Shown: one piece after another, positions 49,560 through 60,702 of the stretch
How the letters are laid out: each line of letters opens with the position of its first letter
Position numbering within the stretch: the stretch's first letter is position 1
Assembly: GCA_026988435.1 (NCBI GenBank)
Contig: JALSLH010000083.1
Coordinates: 78,558 to 142,557, forward strand
Origin: Methylophaga sp.
GTDB taxonomy: Bacteria > Pseudomonadota > Gammaproteobacteria > Nitrosococcales > Methylophagaceae
Direction of reading: 5' to 3'
DNA length: 64,000 nt
Translations under genes and position numbers: made by a program
Notes under the pieces: generated by a model
Told to the model about the DNA's origin: nothing
The model's input: the letters and a program-made list of their open reading frames with translations, nothing else
The model's database searches: none

Positions 49560-49590
49560 AAAAAATAAAGTAGCTATTGTACAGCAAGCT

Positions 49591-50499
49591 CTATTTAGAG
49601 AGTGATGCCTTTAAGAAATCAATAAAGCCGGCTATTTGTCTAGGCAGATATTGGCGGCTTGGGTAGACTAATTGTAAGCCTGTTTTTTCATTGTCGTTGT
49701 GTTGGAAGCCGAGCACAAAATCATCAAGAATGGTTTGTAATTTACCTGCGGCGACATCATTTTTTACATCCCAAATGGATTTATAGGCGATCCCCGATCC
49801 GGCAAGAGCGCATTGGCGGATAATAGCACCATCATTGCTAACCAGTGAGGGCGAAATTCTAATAGTAAATAGTTCATCGCCTTTATGAAACCGCCACTCG
49901 TTTAATTGTTCACCAAGCCGTTCCATAATCAAACAACGGTGTTGCTTTAAATCTTCGGGAGCTTTAGGCACGCCATAGCGTTCAAGATAGTCCGGTGAGG
50001 CGACCAATACGCGATGATTATTGGCAAGACGACGAACAATTAGATTACTATCGGGGAGGTTACCAAATCGAATGCCAAGATCGAAACCATGTTCAACGAG
50101 ATTTACAACACCATCGCTTAGATGCAAGTAGGGAATAACATTAGGATTAAGTTGGACGAATTCTGTTAGTGCAGGTGCGACGAACTGCCGGCCAAAATCA
50201 GACGTTGCGGTAATACGTAAATTGCCCGACAAACCTTCATTATCATTTTGTAATAACGACTCAGCCTCATCAACCTCTACTAATACACGCAAACATGCAT
50301 TATAAAAGCGCTGGCCAGCGTCAGTTAAAGAGATTTTGCGGGTAGTACGATTCAAGAGCCGAGTATTGTAGTGTGCTTCAAGCGCATTAACACGCGCCGT
50401 CATACTGGCTGGTGATAAACCCAGTTGACGTCCCGCCGCTGCCAGCCCACCCGTTTTTACCACCTGAACAAATAAGGCCATATTATCAATTTTGCTCAT
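49591..50499 (-). CDS. LysR-family transcriptional regulator
   Basis: A 302-residue LTTR with an N-terminal winged helix (MALFVQVVKTGGLAAAGRQLGLSPASMTARVNALEAHYNTRLLNRTTRKISLTDAG) and a substrate-binding domain. It is of the CrgA-like subgroup (LRITATSDFGRQFVAP, LVEHGFDLGIRFGNLPDSNLIVRRL). It is divergent from the Old Yellow Enzyme gene across 99 bases that hold an AATAAT-n-ATTATT repeat, and probably controls it, perhaps in response to an electrophile. Confidence 0.9.
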   Translation of the reverse strand: MSKIDNMALFVQVVKTGGLAAAGRQLGLSPASMTARVNALEAHYNTRLLNRTTRKISLTDAGQRFYNACLRVLVEVDEAESLLQNDNEGLSGNLRITATSDFGRQFVAPALTEFVQLNPNVIPYLHLSDGVVNLVEHGFDLGIRFGNLPDSNLIVRRLANNHRVLVASPDYLERYGVPKAPEDLKQHRCLIMERLGEQLNEWRFHKGDELFTIRISPSLVSNDGAIIRQCALAGSGIAYKSIWDVKNDVAAGKLQTILDDFVLGFQHNDNEKTGLQLVYPSRQYLPRQIAGFIDFLKASLSK

Positions 50500-50598
50500 A
50501 TTCTTCAGTTTTTATGAATAATAATTTCATTATTTAAGCAATTATCATTGTTTGTTGCAAGTATTAGACTATAGAAACTTACATATGGAGGGTTATTA

Positions 50599-51702
50599 AT
50601 GGTATTTAACAATTTATTTAGCAGTAAAAACGTCGGAAATATTACTATGCCAAACAGGGTAGTCATGGCGCCAATGACACGTTCTCGGACACTTCAACCA
50701 GGCGATATCCCAACTGACTTGATGGCAACTTATTATGCTCAGCGTGCAACAGCAGGGTTTATTGTTTCTGAGGCGACACAGATATCACCCCAGGGAAAAG
50801 GCTACTCTTTTACACCGGGTATGTATTCTGAAGAGCAGGTGAATGGCTGGCGTAAAGTGACTGATGCAGTGCATGCTGCTGATGGCCGAATATTCTCTCA
50901 GTTATGGCATGTGGGGCGTATGTCTCACGCATCTTTTCATGACGATGGCAAGCCGGTGGGGCCCTCAGCCCTAGCGCCTGACGCACAAGTTTGGATTGTG
51001 GGTGATGATGGTGTAGGAAGAATGATAGATTGTCCTGTGCCTCGTGCATTATCAATCGACGATATTAGAGAGATTGTTCAGGATTATCGCGTAGCCGCTG
51101 CCAATGCGATTAAAGCCGGATTTGATGGTATTGAAATTCATGCTGGTAATGGTTATCTAATTGATCAGTTTTTGCGTCGTAGTGCGAATAAACGCACAGA
51201 TGAATATGGTGGCTCAGTTGAAAACCGTATTCGCCTTGCTGTTGAAGTGATTGAGGCAGTGAGTGATGAAATCGGTGCAGAGCGAGTGGGGATTCGATTA
51301 GCGCCATTTATTACACAGCGGGGAATGGATGATAGCCAAGTAATTGATGCAATTTTACTAGCCGCTAAATCATTTAATGACTTGGGCATTGCATACATTC
51401 ATTTATCGGAAGCAGATTGGGATGATGCACCAGTAGTTTCTGATAGTTTCCGCCATGATCTTCGTGCCGCTTTTGATGGTTCTATTATCGTTGCAGGAAA
51501 CTACACAGCTGAAAGTGGTGAAAAAATCATTGCCAGTGGTTTGGTAGATTTTGTTGCCTACGGTCGTAAATTTTTAGCTAATCCTGACTTGCCATATCGC
51601 TTTAAAAATAATCTACCACTTAATGAAATCACCGATTCATCCACCTTGTTTGGTGGAGATGAGGTGGGATATACCGATTTTCCAATTTATAAACAAAACT
51701 AG
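50599..51702 (+). CDS. Alkene reductase, Old Yellow Enzyme family (NemA-like)
   Basis: An FMN-dependent ene-reductase of 367 residues that reduces activated C=C bonds of electrophiles. Motifs: VVMAPMTRSR near residue 22-31; the substrate-binding pair in IEIHAGNGYLIDQFLRR (His and Asn, as in NemA); and the FMN-phosphate region IIVAGNYTAESGE, FVAYGRKFLANPDLPYRF. The start has GGAGGG upstream. A divergent LysR gene and a downstream exported NTF2-like gene 13 bases away complete the unit. Confidence 0.92.
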   Translation: MVFNNLFSSKNVGNITMPNRVVMAPMTRSRTLQPGDIPTDLMATYYAQRATAGFIVSEATQISPQGKGYSFTPGMYSEEQVNGWRKVTDAVHAADGRIFSQLWHVGRMSHASFHDDGKPVGPSALAPDAQVWIVGDDGVGRMIDCPVPRALSIDDIREIVQDYRVAAANAIKAGFDGIEIHAGNGYLIDQFLRRSANKRTDEYGGSVENRIRLAVEVIEAVSDEIGAERVGIRLAPFITQRGMDDSQVIDAILLAAKSFNDLGIAYIHLSEADWDDAPVVSDSFRHDLRAAFDGSIIVAGNYTAESGEKIIASGLVDFVAYGRKFLANPDLPYRFKNNLPLNEITDSSTLFGGDEVGYTDFPIYKQN

Positions 51703-51715
51703 GAGTTACATTATT

Positions 51716-52252
51716 ATGAATAGTACAAAATTTTTAAGATACCTTATGGTTTTAGTTTTCAGCCTAAATATTGCTACAGCATTGGCTGATAACAGTTATT
51801 TATTGCCTGAAGCAAAAGTGATGACGATTGATAAAAGTCTGCTGCCAAATCAGGTGGAAGAGATGAAATCAGCAGCTCAAAATTATGCTGCTTTTTGGGA
51901 TACAGGTGAGGACGTTTATGCAAAGAAAGCATTAGCAGAAGATTTCATAGATCTCAATTTGCCAGAAGGTCGAAAACAGGGGCCAGAGGGACCTTTAGAT
52001 GCATCTACTTGGTTTAGATCGGTTGTGCCTGATTTAAAAGCAGAAATTGAAGAAATGTTTATAGTGGCTGATAAGGTTATTTTACGCTTAAAATTTAGCG
52101 GGCACTTTACAGGTAAGATGGGAGAGATTGAAGGCAAGGGACAAGCTATATTATTCAGCGCGGTAGATATGTATACCATTGAGGATGGCAAAATAGTAAG
52201 TAACTGGCATCTTGAAGATAATGACACGTTGATGAAGCAACTTAAACAATAA
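51716..52252 (+). CDS. Exported NTF2/SnoaL-like protein
   Basis: A 178-residue protein with a signal peptide (FLRYLMVLVFSLNIATALAD) and a SnoaL-like domain of about 130 residues (AAQNYAAFWDTGEDVYAKKALAEDFIDLNLPEGRKQGPEG, FSGHFTGKMGEIEGKGQAILFSAVDMYTIEDGKIVSNWHLEDN). The fold binds small hydrophobic ligands, sometimes as an isomerase or hydrolase. The start ATG 51716 has AGGAG upstream; the ORF track start lies inside the ene-reductase gene. The function in the pair is unknown. Confidence 0.82.
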   Translation: MNSTKFLRYLMVLVFSLNIATALADNSYLLPEAKVMTIDKSLLPNQVEEMKSAAQNYAAFWDTGEDVYAKKALAEDFIDLNLPEGRKQGPEGPLDASTWFRSVVPDLKAEIEEMFIVADKVILRLKFSGHFTGKMGEIEGKGQAILFSAVDMYTIEDGKIVSNWHLEDNDTLMKQLKQ

Positions 52253-52334
52253 AGTTTTACAAATAGGCGATTTCACTTGGAGATACAGAACAAGAAAGGT
52301 CATGAAACCAATTTACTGAAAATCCAGCGAGAGC

Positions 52335-52432
52335 ATAGTTAAAATAAATTTAACTATTGTACTTTGGTATATATCCGTAACCATTTAATTTGCAATTTTC
52401 TAGCACACAGATTGAATGGTAACGGGTATATA
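52335..52432. repeat. Two intergenic hairpins, the second a minimal MITE-like element
   Basis: The first is a perfect hairpin ATAGTTAAA-n5-TTTAACTAT (52335-52357). The second is an 18-bp inverted repeat TATATATCCGTAACCATT / AATGGTAACGGGTATATA (16 of 18 pairs) enclosing 29 bases. The second resembles the relic near 25.74 kb (ACCATTTGAATATGCAG). No T run follows either one. Confidence 0.6.
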
Positions 52433-52511
52433 ACATCACTAGCTTGCCTTGCCACCCCATCAATTATCGGGACTAAAAAAAGTAGTTTGAATGATAATGA
52501 GTACAGTATCC

Positions 52512-53561
52512 CTAATTAATAACTTGCCACTGAATTTTTTGTCCTGCTCGCATAGGGATTAAGCGTTGATCAACAAAGTTGTAGTGGTCAGGCACCGACC
52601 ATGAAGCTTTTTTTAGAGTAATTGTATTTAAATTTCTGGGTAACTGATAAAAATCAGCACCGAAATGACTAGCAAAACCTTCTAATTTACCGAGTGCCTC
52701 AGCAGCCTCAAATGCCTCCGCGTAAAGCTCTAGAGCAGCATGGGAGCTATAGATACCAGCACAGCCACAGGCATTTTCTTTGGTGCTTTGAGTATGAGGT
52801 GCGCTGTCTGTTCCTAAGAAAAACTTAGGGTTGCCACTGATTGCGGCTTTAATTAAAGCTTGTTGGTGAGTATTTCGTTTCAGTACAGGCAGGCAATAGT
52901 TGTGGGGATGGATCCCGCCAACCAATAAGTCGTTACGGTTTAATAATAAATGATGGGGCGTTATCGTTGCTGCCACATGTGAGCTAGCTGATATTACAAA
53001 ATCTACAGCCTCTGCTGTAGTGATATGTTCAAAGATAACTTTGAGAGCAGGGTAATCATTAAGAAGTGGGATTAACACTTGATCAATAAAGACTTTTTCA
53101 CGGTCAAATACATCAATGGCAGCATGTGTAACTTCACCATGAACTAACAATGGCATTTGCAATCGTTGCATTTCTTCCAGTGCTTGTGCACAGTGCTTTA
53201 GGTCTGTTACGCCCGCATCTGAATTTGTCGTTGCGCCGGCAGGGTAGAGTTTTATAGCATGAATAACACCGCTATCATGGGCGCGTTGAATTTCATCAGC
53301 CGTGGTTTTATCTGTTAAATACAGCGTCATTAATGGTTCAAATGTATTATCTTTAGGTCGTGCGGCTAAGATACGATCTCGATAGCTTATTGCAAGTACC
53401 GTAGTGGTTACAGGCGGGCGTAGATTAGGCATAATGATTGCCCGTCCAAAATATCTCGCCGTATCAGGAACGGTTCGATTTAATGCTTCATCATCGCGCA
53501 AGTGAAGGTGCCAGTCGTCAGGCTGAGTAATTGTTAGTTGTTTTATGTTTGTTTGTGTCAT
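52512..53561 (-). CDS. pyrC: Dihydroorotase (class II)
   Basis: PyrC cyclises carbamoyl-aspartate to dihydroorotate in pyrimidine synthesis. It has 349 residues, as E. coli. Metal ligands are seen in [13 protein letters not shown] (HxH), the carboxylated-lysine region [31 protein letters not shown], and [16 protein letters not shown] (Asp ligand). It is single and divergent from ilvB. Confidence 0.95.
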   Translation of the reverse strand: MTQTNIKQLTITQPDDWHLHLRDDEALNRTVPDTARYFGRAIIMPNLRPPVTTTVLAISYRDRILAARPKDNTFEPLMTLYLTDKTTADEIQRAHDSGVIHAIKLYPAGATTNSDAGVTDLKHCAQALEEMQRLQMPLLVHGEVTHAAIDVFDREKVFIDQVLIPLLNDYPALKVIFEHITTAEAVDFVISASSHVAATITPHHLLLNRNDLLVGGIHPHNYCLPVLKRNTHQQALIKAAISGNPKFFLGTDSAPHTQSTKENACGCAGIYSSHAALELYAEAFEAAEALGKLEGFASHFGADFYQLPRNLNTITLKKASWSVPDHYNFVDQRLIPMRAGQKIQWQVIN

Positions 53562-53637
53562 ACCACTAAGTATGCCACAGCTGAGGCAATAACGCTTTAA
53601 AGCCTTAATAAAAAGAAGGTCTTAGCCTTTGTTTTAC

Positions 53638-53666
53638 TTGACCTAAGGCGGTATTCCACGTAAATT
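53638..53666 (+). promoter_or_regulatory. Probable sigma-70 promoter of ilvBHC
   Basis: TTGACC, a 17-base spacer and TAAATT lie 54 bases upstream of the ilvB GTG. I looked for an attenuation leader peptide rich in Ile/Val/Leu and saw none. Confidence 0.55.
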
Positions 53667-53720
53667 GGAGCTTTTATATTTTTTAACAGCCATTTTGGCA
53701 ATGATATTTAAGGGTAACTC

Positions 53721-55463
53721 GTGGAATTAAGCGGTGGTGAAATTCTGATTCGTTCTTTAAAAGACGAAGGTGTTGAATTTTTATTTGGCTATCCTGGCGG
53801 TGCTGTATTGCATATTTATGATGCGATCTACCGACAAGATGATGTTAAACACATTTTAGTGCGTCATGAACAGGCTGCTACTCATGCGGCAGATGGTTAT
53901 GCGCGTGCTACGGGTAAACCTGGTGTAGTCTTAGTCACATCTGGCCCTGGTGCAACAAATGCTGTCACTGGTATTGCTACTGCTTATCTAGATTCTATTC
54001 CTATGGTTGTTATTACTGGGCAAGTTCCTTGTGCTGTGATTGGAAGTGATGCTTTTCAAGAGGTTGATGCTGTCGGTATTACACGCCCATGCGTAAAGCA
54101 TAATTTCCTCGTAAAAGACGTGAATAAAATTGCTGAAACAATTAAGAAAGCATTTTATGTAGCAACGACTGGTCGACCAGGCCCTGTAGTAGTTGATATC
54201 CCTAAAGATATTACCGATCCTGCAATTAAAGTACCTTATAACTATCCCGACAAGATTACTATGCGATCTTATCAGCCGACGGTAAAAGGACATTCCGGTC
54301 AGATCAAACGTGCTGTTGAAATGTTATTGAATGCTAAAAAGCCAATGATTTATACCGGTGGCGGTGTAGTGCTTGGTAATGCATCTGAAGAATTACGCAC
54401 CTTTGTACGTCATCTAGGCTATCCAATTACTACCACATTAATGGGCTTGGGCTCTTATCCGGCTAGTGATGAACAGTTTTTGGGTATGCTCGGCATGCAC
54501 GGTAGTTATGAATCAAATATGGCGATGCATGCCTGTGATGTATTAATTGCTATTGGTGCGCGCTTTGATGATCGAGTAACGGGAAAAATTGCTGAATTTT
54601 GTCCTGATGCACAGGTTATTCATATTGATATTGATCCATCGTCCATTTCAAAAACCATTATGGTTGATATTCCTATCGTGGGTGATGTTGCGACTGTCTT
54701 GCAGGAAATGAATCATATCCTGACTACGGGTAACAAACAGACTAAGAAGAAAGATATTGATGCTTGGTGGAAAGTGATTAATGGCTGGCGTGCGAAGAAA
54801 TGCATGTCATATGATAAAAACAGCGACAAGATCAAACCTCAAGCCGCTATTGAAATAGTTCATGAACTCACCAAGGGCGATGCTTATGTCACATCAGACG
54901 TGGGTCAACATCAAATGTGGGCCGCTCAATATTACGGCTTTGAGAAACCTAACCGTTGGATAAATTCTGGCGGCCTAGGAACAATGGGCTTTGGTTTGCC
55001 AGCAGCGATGGGGGTTCAATTAGCCTATCCTGATGAAACGGTTGTCTGTGTGACCGGTGAAGGTAGTATTCAAATGTGTATTCAGGAGCTATCAACCTGT
55101 TTGCAATATGGTTTGCCGATTAAGATTATTGCCTTGAATAACCGTTATTTAGGCATGGTTCGTCAGTGGCAAGAATTTTTTTATAAAGAACGTTATTCAC
55201 ATTCTTATATGGAATCATTGCCCGATTTCGTGAAATTAGCAGAAGCGTATGGACATGTCGGTATTCGAATTGAAGATCCCGCTGATCTTCGTTGCGGATT
55301 AGAAAAAGCCTTTGCGATGAAAGATCGTTTGGTATTCGTTGATATCGTGACGGATCAAATGGAAAATGTGTATCCGATGATTGCAAATGGCAAGGCACAT
55401 AATGAAATGCATTTATCACCACATTGTGATTTACCCCAAGATCCAGAAAGGGAGTTATCATAA
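53721..55463 (+). CDS. ilvB: Acetolactate synthase large subunit
   Basis: The ThDP-dependent enzyme of 580 residues condenses two pyruvates to acetolactate, or pyruvate with 2-ketobutyrate. Motifs: catalytic glutamate in [17 protein letters not shown]...[22 protein letters not shown], the FAD-region [11 protein letters not shown], and the ThDP motif [31 protein letters not shown]. The start codon is GTG. The next gene overlaps by one base. With a 164-residue small subunit it corresponds to the IlvIH type. Confidence 0.96.
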   Translation: MELSGGEILIRSLKDEGVEFLFGYPGGAVLHIYDAIYRQDDVKHILVRHEQAATHAADGYARATGKPGVVLVTSGPGATNAVTGIATAYLDSIPMVVITGQVPCAVIGSDAFQEVDAVGITRPCVKHNFLVKDVNKIAETIKKAFYVATTGRPGPVVVDIPKDITDPAIKVPYNYPDKITMRSYQPTVKGHSGQIKRAVEMLLNAKKPMIYTGGGVVLGNASEELRTFVRHLGYPITTTLMGLGSYPASDEQFLGMLGMHGSYESNMAMHACDVLIAIGARFDDRVTGKIAEFCPDAQVIHIDIDPSSISKTIMVDIPIVGDVATVLQEMNHILTTGNKQTKKKDIDAWWKVINGWRAKKCMSYDKNSDKIKPQAAIEIVHELTKGDAYVTSDVGQHQMWAAQYYGFEKPNRWINSGGLGTMGFGLPAAMGVQLAYPDETVVCVTGEGSIQMCIQELSTCLQYGLPIKIIALNNRYLGMVRQWQEFFYKERYSHSYMESLPDFVKLAEAYGHVGIRIEDPADLRCGLEKAFAMKDRLVFVDIVTDQMENVYPMIANGKAHNEMHLSPHCDLPQDPERELS

Positions 55464-55957
55464 TGCGGCATATTATTTCTATATTGATTGAAAATGAAGC
55501 GGGGGCATTGTCTCGCGTAGTGGGATTGTTTTCTGCGCGCGCTTATAATATCGAATCTTTAACTGTTGCGCCTACCGAAGATTCGTCTTTATCTCGCATT
55601 ACCATAGTAGCGATTGGTACCGATCAAATTATTGAGCAAATTACTAAGCAACTTAATAAGTTAATTGATGTTGTAAAGCTGTTAGATCTTTCTGAAGGCC
55701 CGCACATTGAACGTGAAATGGTGCTGATAAAGGTTAAAGCGGCGACTATGGATCAACGTGATGATATTAAACGCTTAGCGGATATTTTCCGTGGCCATAT
55801 CATTGATGTTACGACGTCAACATACACAATTGAGCTAACCGGTTCAGGAAGAAAAGTAGACTCTTTCATTGAAGCATTAGCTGAACATAAAATTTTAGAA
55901 ACTGTTCGTTCAGGGGTGTCAGGTATTGCCCGTGGCGATAAGATATTACACGTATAA
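55463..55957 (+). CDS. ilvH: Acetolactate synthase small (regulatory) subunit
   Basis: The regulatory subunit of 164 residues: an N-terminal ACT domain (HIISILIENEAGALSRVVGLFSARAYNIESLTVAPTED) that binds valine for feedback inhibition, and a C-terminal domain (REMVLIKVKA to GISGIARGDK-type sequence). It overlaps ilvB by one base (TAATG), so both subunits are made in balance. The ilvC start is 59 bases downstream. Confidence 0.95.
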   Translation: MRHIISILIENEAGALSRVVGLFSARAYNIESLTVAPTEDSSLSRITIVAIGTDQIIEQITKQLNKLIDVVKLLDLSEGPHIEREMVLIKVKAATMDQRDDIKRLADIFRGHIIDVTTSTYTIELTGSGRKVDSFIEALAEHKILETVRSGVSGIARGDKILHV

Positions 55958-56013
55958 TAAGGCTTCCTGTTAGGAAGAACTTAAAAATTATATTTTAAAG
56001 ATTAAGGAATTAA

Positions 56014-57033
<1,020 letters not shown>

Positions 57034-57089
57034 ATATAGTTTTATCTTTAATTAACGGAGTTATTTCCAAGGATGGAGATAACAGATAA

Positions 57090-57115
57090 GAAAGCCTCAA
57101 TCTGAGGCTTTTTTT
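57090..57115. terminator. Rho-independent terminator of ilvC
   Basis: AAGCCTCA / TGAGGCTT stem with a two-base loop and TTTTTTT on the plus strand. The stem overlaps the last codons of the convergent S24-like gene, so it may act on both. Confidence 0.9.
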
Positions 57116-57402
57116 ATGTCTATTACCCGGCCAATAATGCTTATTATATGCAAAGGTTCTTCTATTTCGACCTTGGTATTATCAAAAATAAGTGTCACTG
57201 TCTCTCTGTCCAACAATAAGCGACATACAACGATAGCATCTTCATATTGAATAACGTAAATATCACCACTGATAATAAACTTTTGGTTAATATCGGCCAC
57301 TACATAATCACCTTCGTCTACTGCGGGTGACATATTAGACCCTTGCATTGTGTAGGCTTTATAGTTTTTTATTAACTCAGCATTGTCATTTTTAAGGATC
57401 AT
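57097..57402 (-). CDS. LexA/S24-like domain protein without the catalytic dyad
   Basis: A 101-residue protein that is just an S24 (LexA/UmuD C-terminal) domain: MQGSNMSPAVDEGDYVVADIN, SGDIYVIQYEDAIVVCRLLLD. In active members the first motif is GxSM and a lysine stands before RL; here the serine place is Asn (GSNM) and the lysine place is Cys (VCRL), so peptidase activity is unlikely. No DNA-binding domain is attached. It directly follows the TIGR03790 gene (TAA then ATG) with GAGGA inside that gene. Its role is unknown. Confidence 0.72.
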   Translation of the reverse strand: MILKNDNAELIKNYKAYTMQGSNMSPAVDEGDYVVADINQKFIISGDIYVIQYEDAIVVCRLLLDRETVTLIFDNTKVEIEEPLHIISIIGRVIDIKKASD

Positions 57403-58686
57403 TTATTTGTCCTCAACAATGCGGTATCGCTCTGACGTGGTTGCTTGATGAATAATAATTTTTACATCTTGTTTATTCCAGCTAAATCTTGCTTTTACTC
57501 TTTTCCATGGTGCAGATTCATTTTGCTGTTGTTCTATAAAATAGGCTTTGTCAGGATCGAGTTCTTGGCTACGAATAATAAGTTTTTTATCAACAAACTC
57601 CAGTTGAGTTCTGTCCCATGGCCTTGCTAAAGGCTCGCCAATAAATAAGCCTTCTCCAGGTTGTTGTACTGATTTCCAGTAGGCTTCGACTAGCGAGTCG
57701 CCATATAAATAAGAAGGAATCAGTACCTGAGGGTTCGGAAATTTCTCAATATAACTACAAGGTTCAACAACTGTTCCGTAACTTCCAGTTGCCCCCGCTT
57801 CTAACCAGCGAAATGCTTTCATTTGTCCAGCTTGTTCAATTCCTCGGCCTCCACTTGAAGTGAGGTGATCTGCTATAGCGCCTGGTAAATAGTGGTTCGT
57901 TTTGATAGCAGGTACATGCGTTAATCCTGTGTGATAAAACATAATATTCTGTTTGTTTTTTATTTGTGTTGATGTTTTATTCCAACGGTCATCAACATAA
58001 TGAACTTGAACTCCTTTACGATCACCCCACAAATCTGAAAATTGTTTAAATATGGGCCAACGGGTGCTGCGAGCACGGTCATGGGTTCTGACCAAATAAG
58101 CATCACTAATAGGATATGTAGAATCTGACGCAAGACCTCTATCAATAAGTTCTTTGGCTTGAATAAGTGTTGTTCCACTGAGCATCATACTCAATCTTAG
58201 TGGTGGATTATTTTGCCACAAGCTGCTCGATTCAGCATTAAAATAGGGGCTATTTGCTGTTTTATGGCAACCGCTGACCTTTTTAGATGGGTGACTACAA
58301 TATTTTTTATCGAATCCCAATGCAAAAGCACTCGTAATTGACATGCAGTCAACACGATAGGGCGCATGCCATGCTAAAACAATCAGCTTTATATTTTTGG
58401 TTAAATGTGGTGATATTTGGGCGTAAATTGATTCGAATTTTTGTTGGCTGAGCTTATCAGGATCACGAAAAATAGCGACCGGCACTACTTGCTGAGAAGG
58501 AATATGACGTTTTTCTGCATAATATTCAGCAATTTGTTGAGAAAATGAATTAAATTCTTTATATAGGACTAATACATTATTCCCACTCAATTTAGAAGGT
58601 AATTGAACTTCAGGAAGCTGTTTTGCGAATGCTGATGAGATAATGACTATTGATAAGGCAAGCATTCCAATAAATCGAATAATCAT
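57403..58686 (-). CDS. Exported TIGR03790-family protein
   Basis: This 427-residue protein has a signal peptide (FIGMLALSIVIISSAFAK) and belongs to the TIGR03790 family, which I recognise by NNVLVLYKEFNSFSQQIAEYYAEKRHIPSQQVV, the central LRLSMMLSGTTLIQAKELIDRG and GATGSYGTVVEPCSYIEKFPNPQVLIPSYLYGDSLVEAYWKSVQ. The fold may be caspase-like (clan CD) with no proven activity. Four cysteines are in the central exported region, two close to each other. It follows hflD by 15 bases. Confidence 0.8.
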   Translation of the reverse strand: MIIRFIGMLALSIVIISSAFAKQLPEVQLPSKLSGNNVLVLYKEFNSFSQQIAEYYAEKRHIPSQQVVPVAIFRDPDKLSQQKFESIYAQISPHLTKNIKLIVLAWHAPYRVDCMSITSAFALGFDKKYCSHPSKKVSGCHKTANSPYFNAESSSLWQNNPPLRLSMMLSGTTLIQAKELIDRGLASDSTYPISDAYLVRTHDRARSTRWPIFKQFSDLWGDRKGVQVHYVDDRWNKTSTQIKNKQNIMFYHTGLTHVPAIKTNHYLPGAIADHLTSSGGRGIEQAGQMKAFRWLEAGATGSYGTVVEPCSYIEKFPNPQVLIPSYLYGDSLVEAYWKSVQQPGEGLFIGEPLARPWDRTQLEFVDKKLIIRSQELDPDKAYFIEQQQNESAPWKRVKARFSWNKQDVKIIIHQATTSERYRIVEDK

Positions 58687-58701
58687 AAAGCTGACGACAG
58701 A

Positions 58702-59328
58702 CTAATCGAGTAGAGATGTTGCAATTTTTAACATTTTATTTGTTTGAAAAATAAAATGCCAACGCCTTCCACCTTTTTGTCGCCATAGAATGGCGGCTCT
58801 AATTCCGGCTAACAATAATGCACGAACACGGTTTATATTGTCCGCTTGCTGCAAGAAGGAAGGCTCGCCTTGCACCTGAATTCGAGGATTTAATTCACTG
58901 ATTGTACGATGATATATATCCGCTAAACGAGCAATAACTTGAGCGTTGTTGATATCGCCAAAATATTCAACTTGCTGCGGAATTTGTTCAATTTCACGAC
59001 TAATTAAATCCATCATGGCAGGTCGTTTGGCAAGTTGTCTTTCTAAATGAAGTAAATTAATGGCATAACGCAATAATTGCACATCTTTTTTATCTTTACT
59101 TTTTGAAAGCTGACTATTGAGTTGTTTTAATCCAGATTTTAATTGACCAATATCGCCGTAGACTGCTTCAGTTGTGGGTGCATCAACGGCGAGTAGGCTG
59201 TTGAGTGCTGTTTCAAAATCAGCTTGCTCGACCTGACCTGTTTCAGCGATTTGTTGAACTAAAGTTATTGCCTGCATCAAGGCCGCGAGTGCAATAATTC
59301 GATCACGCTCTCGATGATTAATACTCAT
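58702..59328 (-). CDS. hflD: HflD, lysogenization regulator homologue
   Basis: HflD is a helical, peripheral membrane protein that in E. coli binds phage lambda CII. The 208 residues fit, with [21 protein letters not shown], the middle [42 protein letters not shown], and [32 protein letters not shown]. It overlaps mnmA by four bases (ATGA), the conserved neighbour in gammaproteobacteria. Confidence 0.93.
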   Translation of the reverse strand: MSINHRERDRIIALAALMQAITLVQQIAETGQVEQADFETALNSLLAVDAPTTEAVYGDIGQLKSGLKQLNSQLSKSKDKKDVQLLRYAINLLHLERQLAKRPAMMDLISREIEQIPQQVEYFGDINNAQVIARLADIYHRTISELNPRIQVQGEPSFLQQADNINRVRALLLAGIRAAILWRQKGGRRWHFIFQTNKMLKIATSLLD

Positions 59329-60434
59329 GGATGGATTCCAGGTGCATCCGTACTAACAATTATGCCTCCGCCTAAACAATCATCCCCTTTGTAAAAAACG
59401 ACAGATTGCCCCGGTGTAACAGCACGTTGTTTATCTTCAAACACAACATTGATCTTGCCATCATCATCTTGCGTAATCGTACAGACTTGGTCAGGCTGGC
59501 GATAGCGTGTTTTAGCCATTGCATTGCATGGCAAAGAGGGTGGTTTTCCTGCTACCCATGATAATTGCTGTGCTTTTAACGACTGACTATGTAACCATGG
59601 ATGATCGCCTTGCACTACGTAGAGAACTTTCTTCTCCATATCTTTACCTGCAACAAACCACGGCTCGCCAGAACTGTCTTTTCGCCCACCGATACCTAAG
59701 CCTTGACGTTGGCCTAGTGTGTAATACATTAAACCTTGATGCTGGCCAATCACTTCGCCTTCAGGCGTTTGCATTTCGCCCGGTTGCGCGGGGATATAGC
59801 GAGCAAGAAATTCACGAAAACGCCGTTCACCAATAAAACAGATACCGGTACTGTCTTTTTTATCGTGTGTAATAAAACCGGCTTGTTCGGCAATGCGGCG
59901 TACTTCAGGTTTAGGCAAGTCGCCTAATGGAAAAAGAGTGCGAGATAATTGATCCTGGCCTAAGGTGTATAAAAAGTAACTTTGGTCTTTATTGTGATCA
60001 AGCCCCTTTAATAAATGGAAACCGTCTTTTTGTTCTTCAACACGGGCATAGTGTCCTGTTGCAATTAGATAGCCGCCTAAGTTCATTGCATGGTCAAGAA
60101 AGGCTTTAAATTTAATTTCTCGATTACATAAAATATCAGGGTTAGGCGTGCGGCCAGCACGGTATTCATCAAGAAAATTCTTAAATACAAAATCCCAATA
60201 TTCCATGGCAAAATTGGCTTCGTGGAAGGGGATATTGATTTTATCGGCAACAGAATTAGCATCATCACGATCTTCAGCGATGGTACATTCACTTTCTTCG
60301 GCAAAATCAACCCAGTTTTTCATAAACATGCCTTCAACATCATAGCCCTGCTGTTGCAACAATAATGCAGCTACTGATGAATCAACTCCGCCGGAAAGGC
60401 CGACTACAACTTTATTTTTATTTTGTTCTGACAC
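59325..60434 (-). CDS. mnmA: tRNA-specific 2-thiouridylase MnmA
   Basis: MnmA adds sulfur to U34 of tRNA Lys, Glu and Gln. The PP-loop [15 protein letters not shown] is at the N terminus; the two catalytic cysteines are in [12 protein letters not shown] and [13 protein letters not shown]. Length 369 is standard. The start codon is GTG at 60434 with AGAGGGA upstream. It leads a run of hflD, the TIGR03790 gene and the S24-like gene on one strand. Confidence 0.96.
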   Translation of the reverse strand: MSEQNKNKVVVGLSGGVDSSVAALLLQQQGYDVEGMFMKNWVDFAEESECTIAEDRDDANSVADKINIPFHEANFAMEYWDFVFKNFLDEYRAGRTPNPDILCNREIKFKAFLDHAMNLGGYLIATGHYARVEEQKDGFHLLKGLDHNKDQSYFLYTLGQDQLSRTLFPLGDLPKPEVRRIAEQAGFITHDKKDSTGICFIGERRFREFLARYIPAQPGEMQTPEGEVIGQHQGLMYYTLGQRQGLGIGGRKDSSGEPWFVAGKDMEKKVLYVVQGDHPWLHSQSLKAQQLSWVAGKPPSLPCNAMAKTRYRQPDQVCTITQDDDGKINVVFEDKQRAVTPGQSVVFYKGDDCLGGGIIVSTDAPGIHP

Positions 60435-60469
60435 GTGGGTCCCTCTATCTGTTTAAGCAATGTTCTGGC

Positions 60470-60690
60470 GACGCCAAAAAGTTATCATCAAGGCATAATT
60501 TGCGGTGAATGGTTATTCCCTTCATAAGAATTATAACGCAGAGGATAGCTTTTTGGCTAAGCCCCGAAGGGCGAGCCTTTAAGCAGTCATCTTCGTTGTT
60601 ATATTCCTTGCGAAAGGGAATACCATTTGCGGCGGAACATGCCTAGAATATGAGCGCTTGAAGACTCGCAGAATAATTCTTAAACAGATA
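60470..60690. repeat. MITE-related dispersed repeat
   Basis: A non-coding block sharing GGCTAAGC-CCG-AGGGC, ATCTTCGTtGTTATA and ATGCCTAGAATAT with the element at 7141-7406, in the same order. It also has an internal inverted repeat TATTCCCTT..AAGGGAATA. The terminal repeats have diverged. It fills the gap between mnmA and the NUDIX gene. Confidence 0.65.
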
Positions 60691-60702
60691 AAGGGACCCA
60701 TA

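Noticed and set aside
53562-53720. Attenuator with leader peptide before ilvB
   Set aside because: No short ORF rich in Ile, Val or Leu codons and no terminator hairpin with a T run is present.
57097-57402. Calling the S24-like gene LexA, UmuD or a phage repressor
   Set aside because: There is no DNA-binding domain, and both catalytic positions are replaced.
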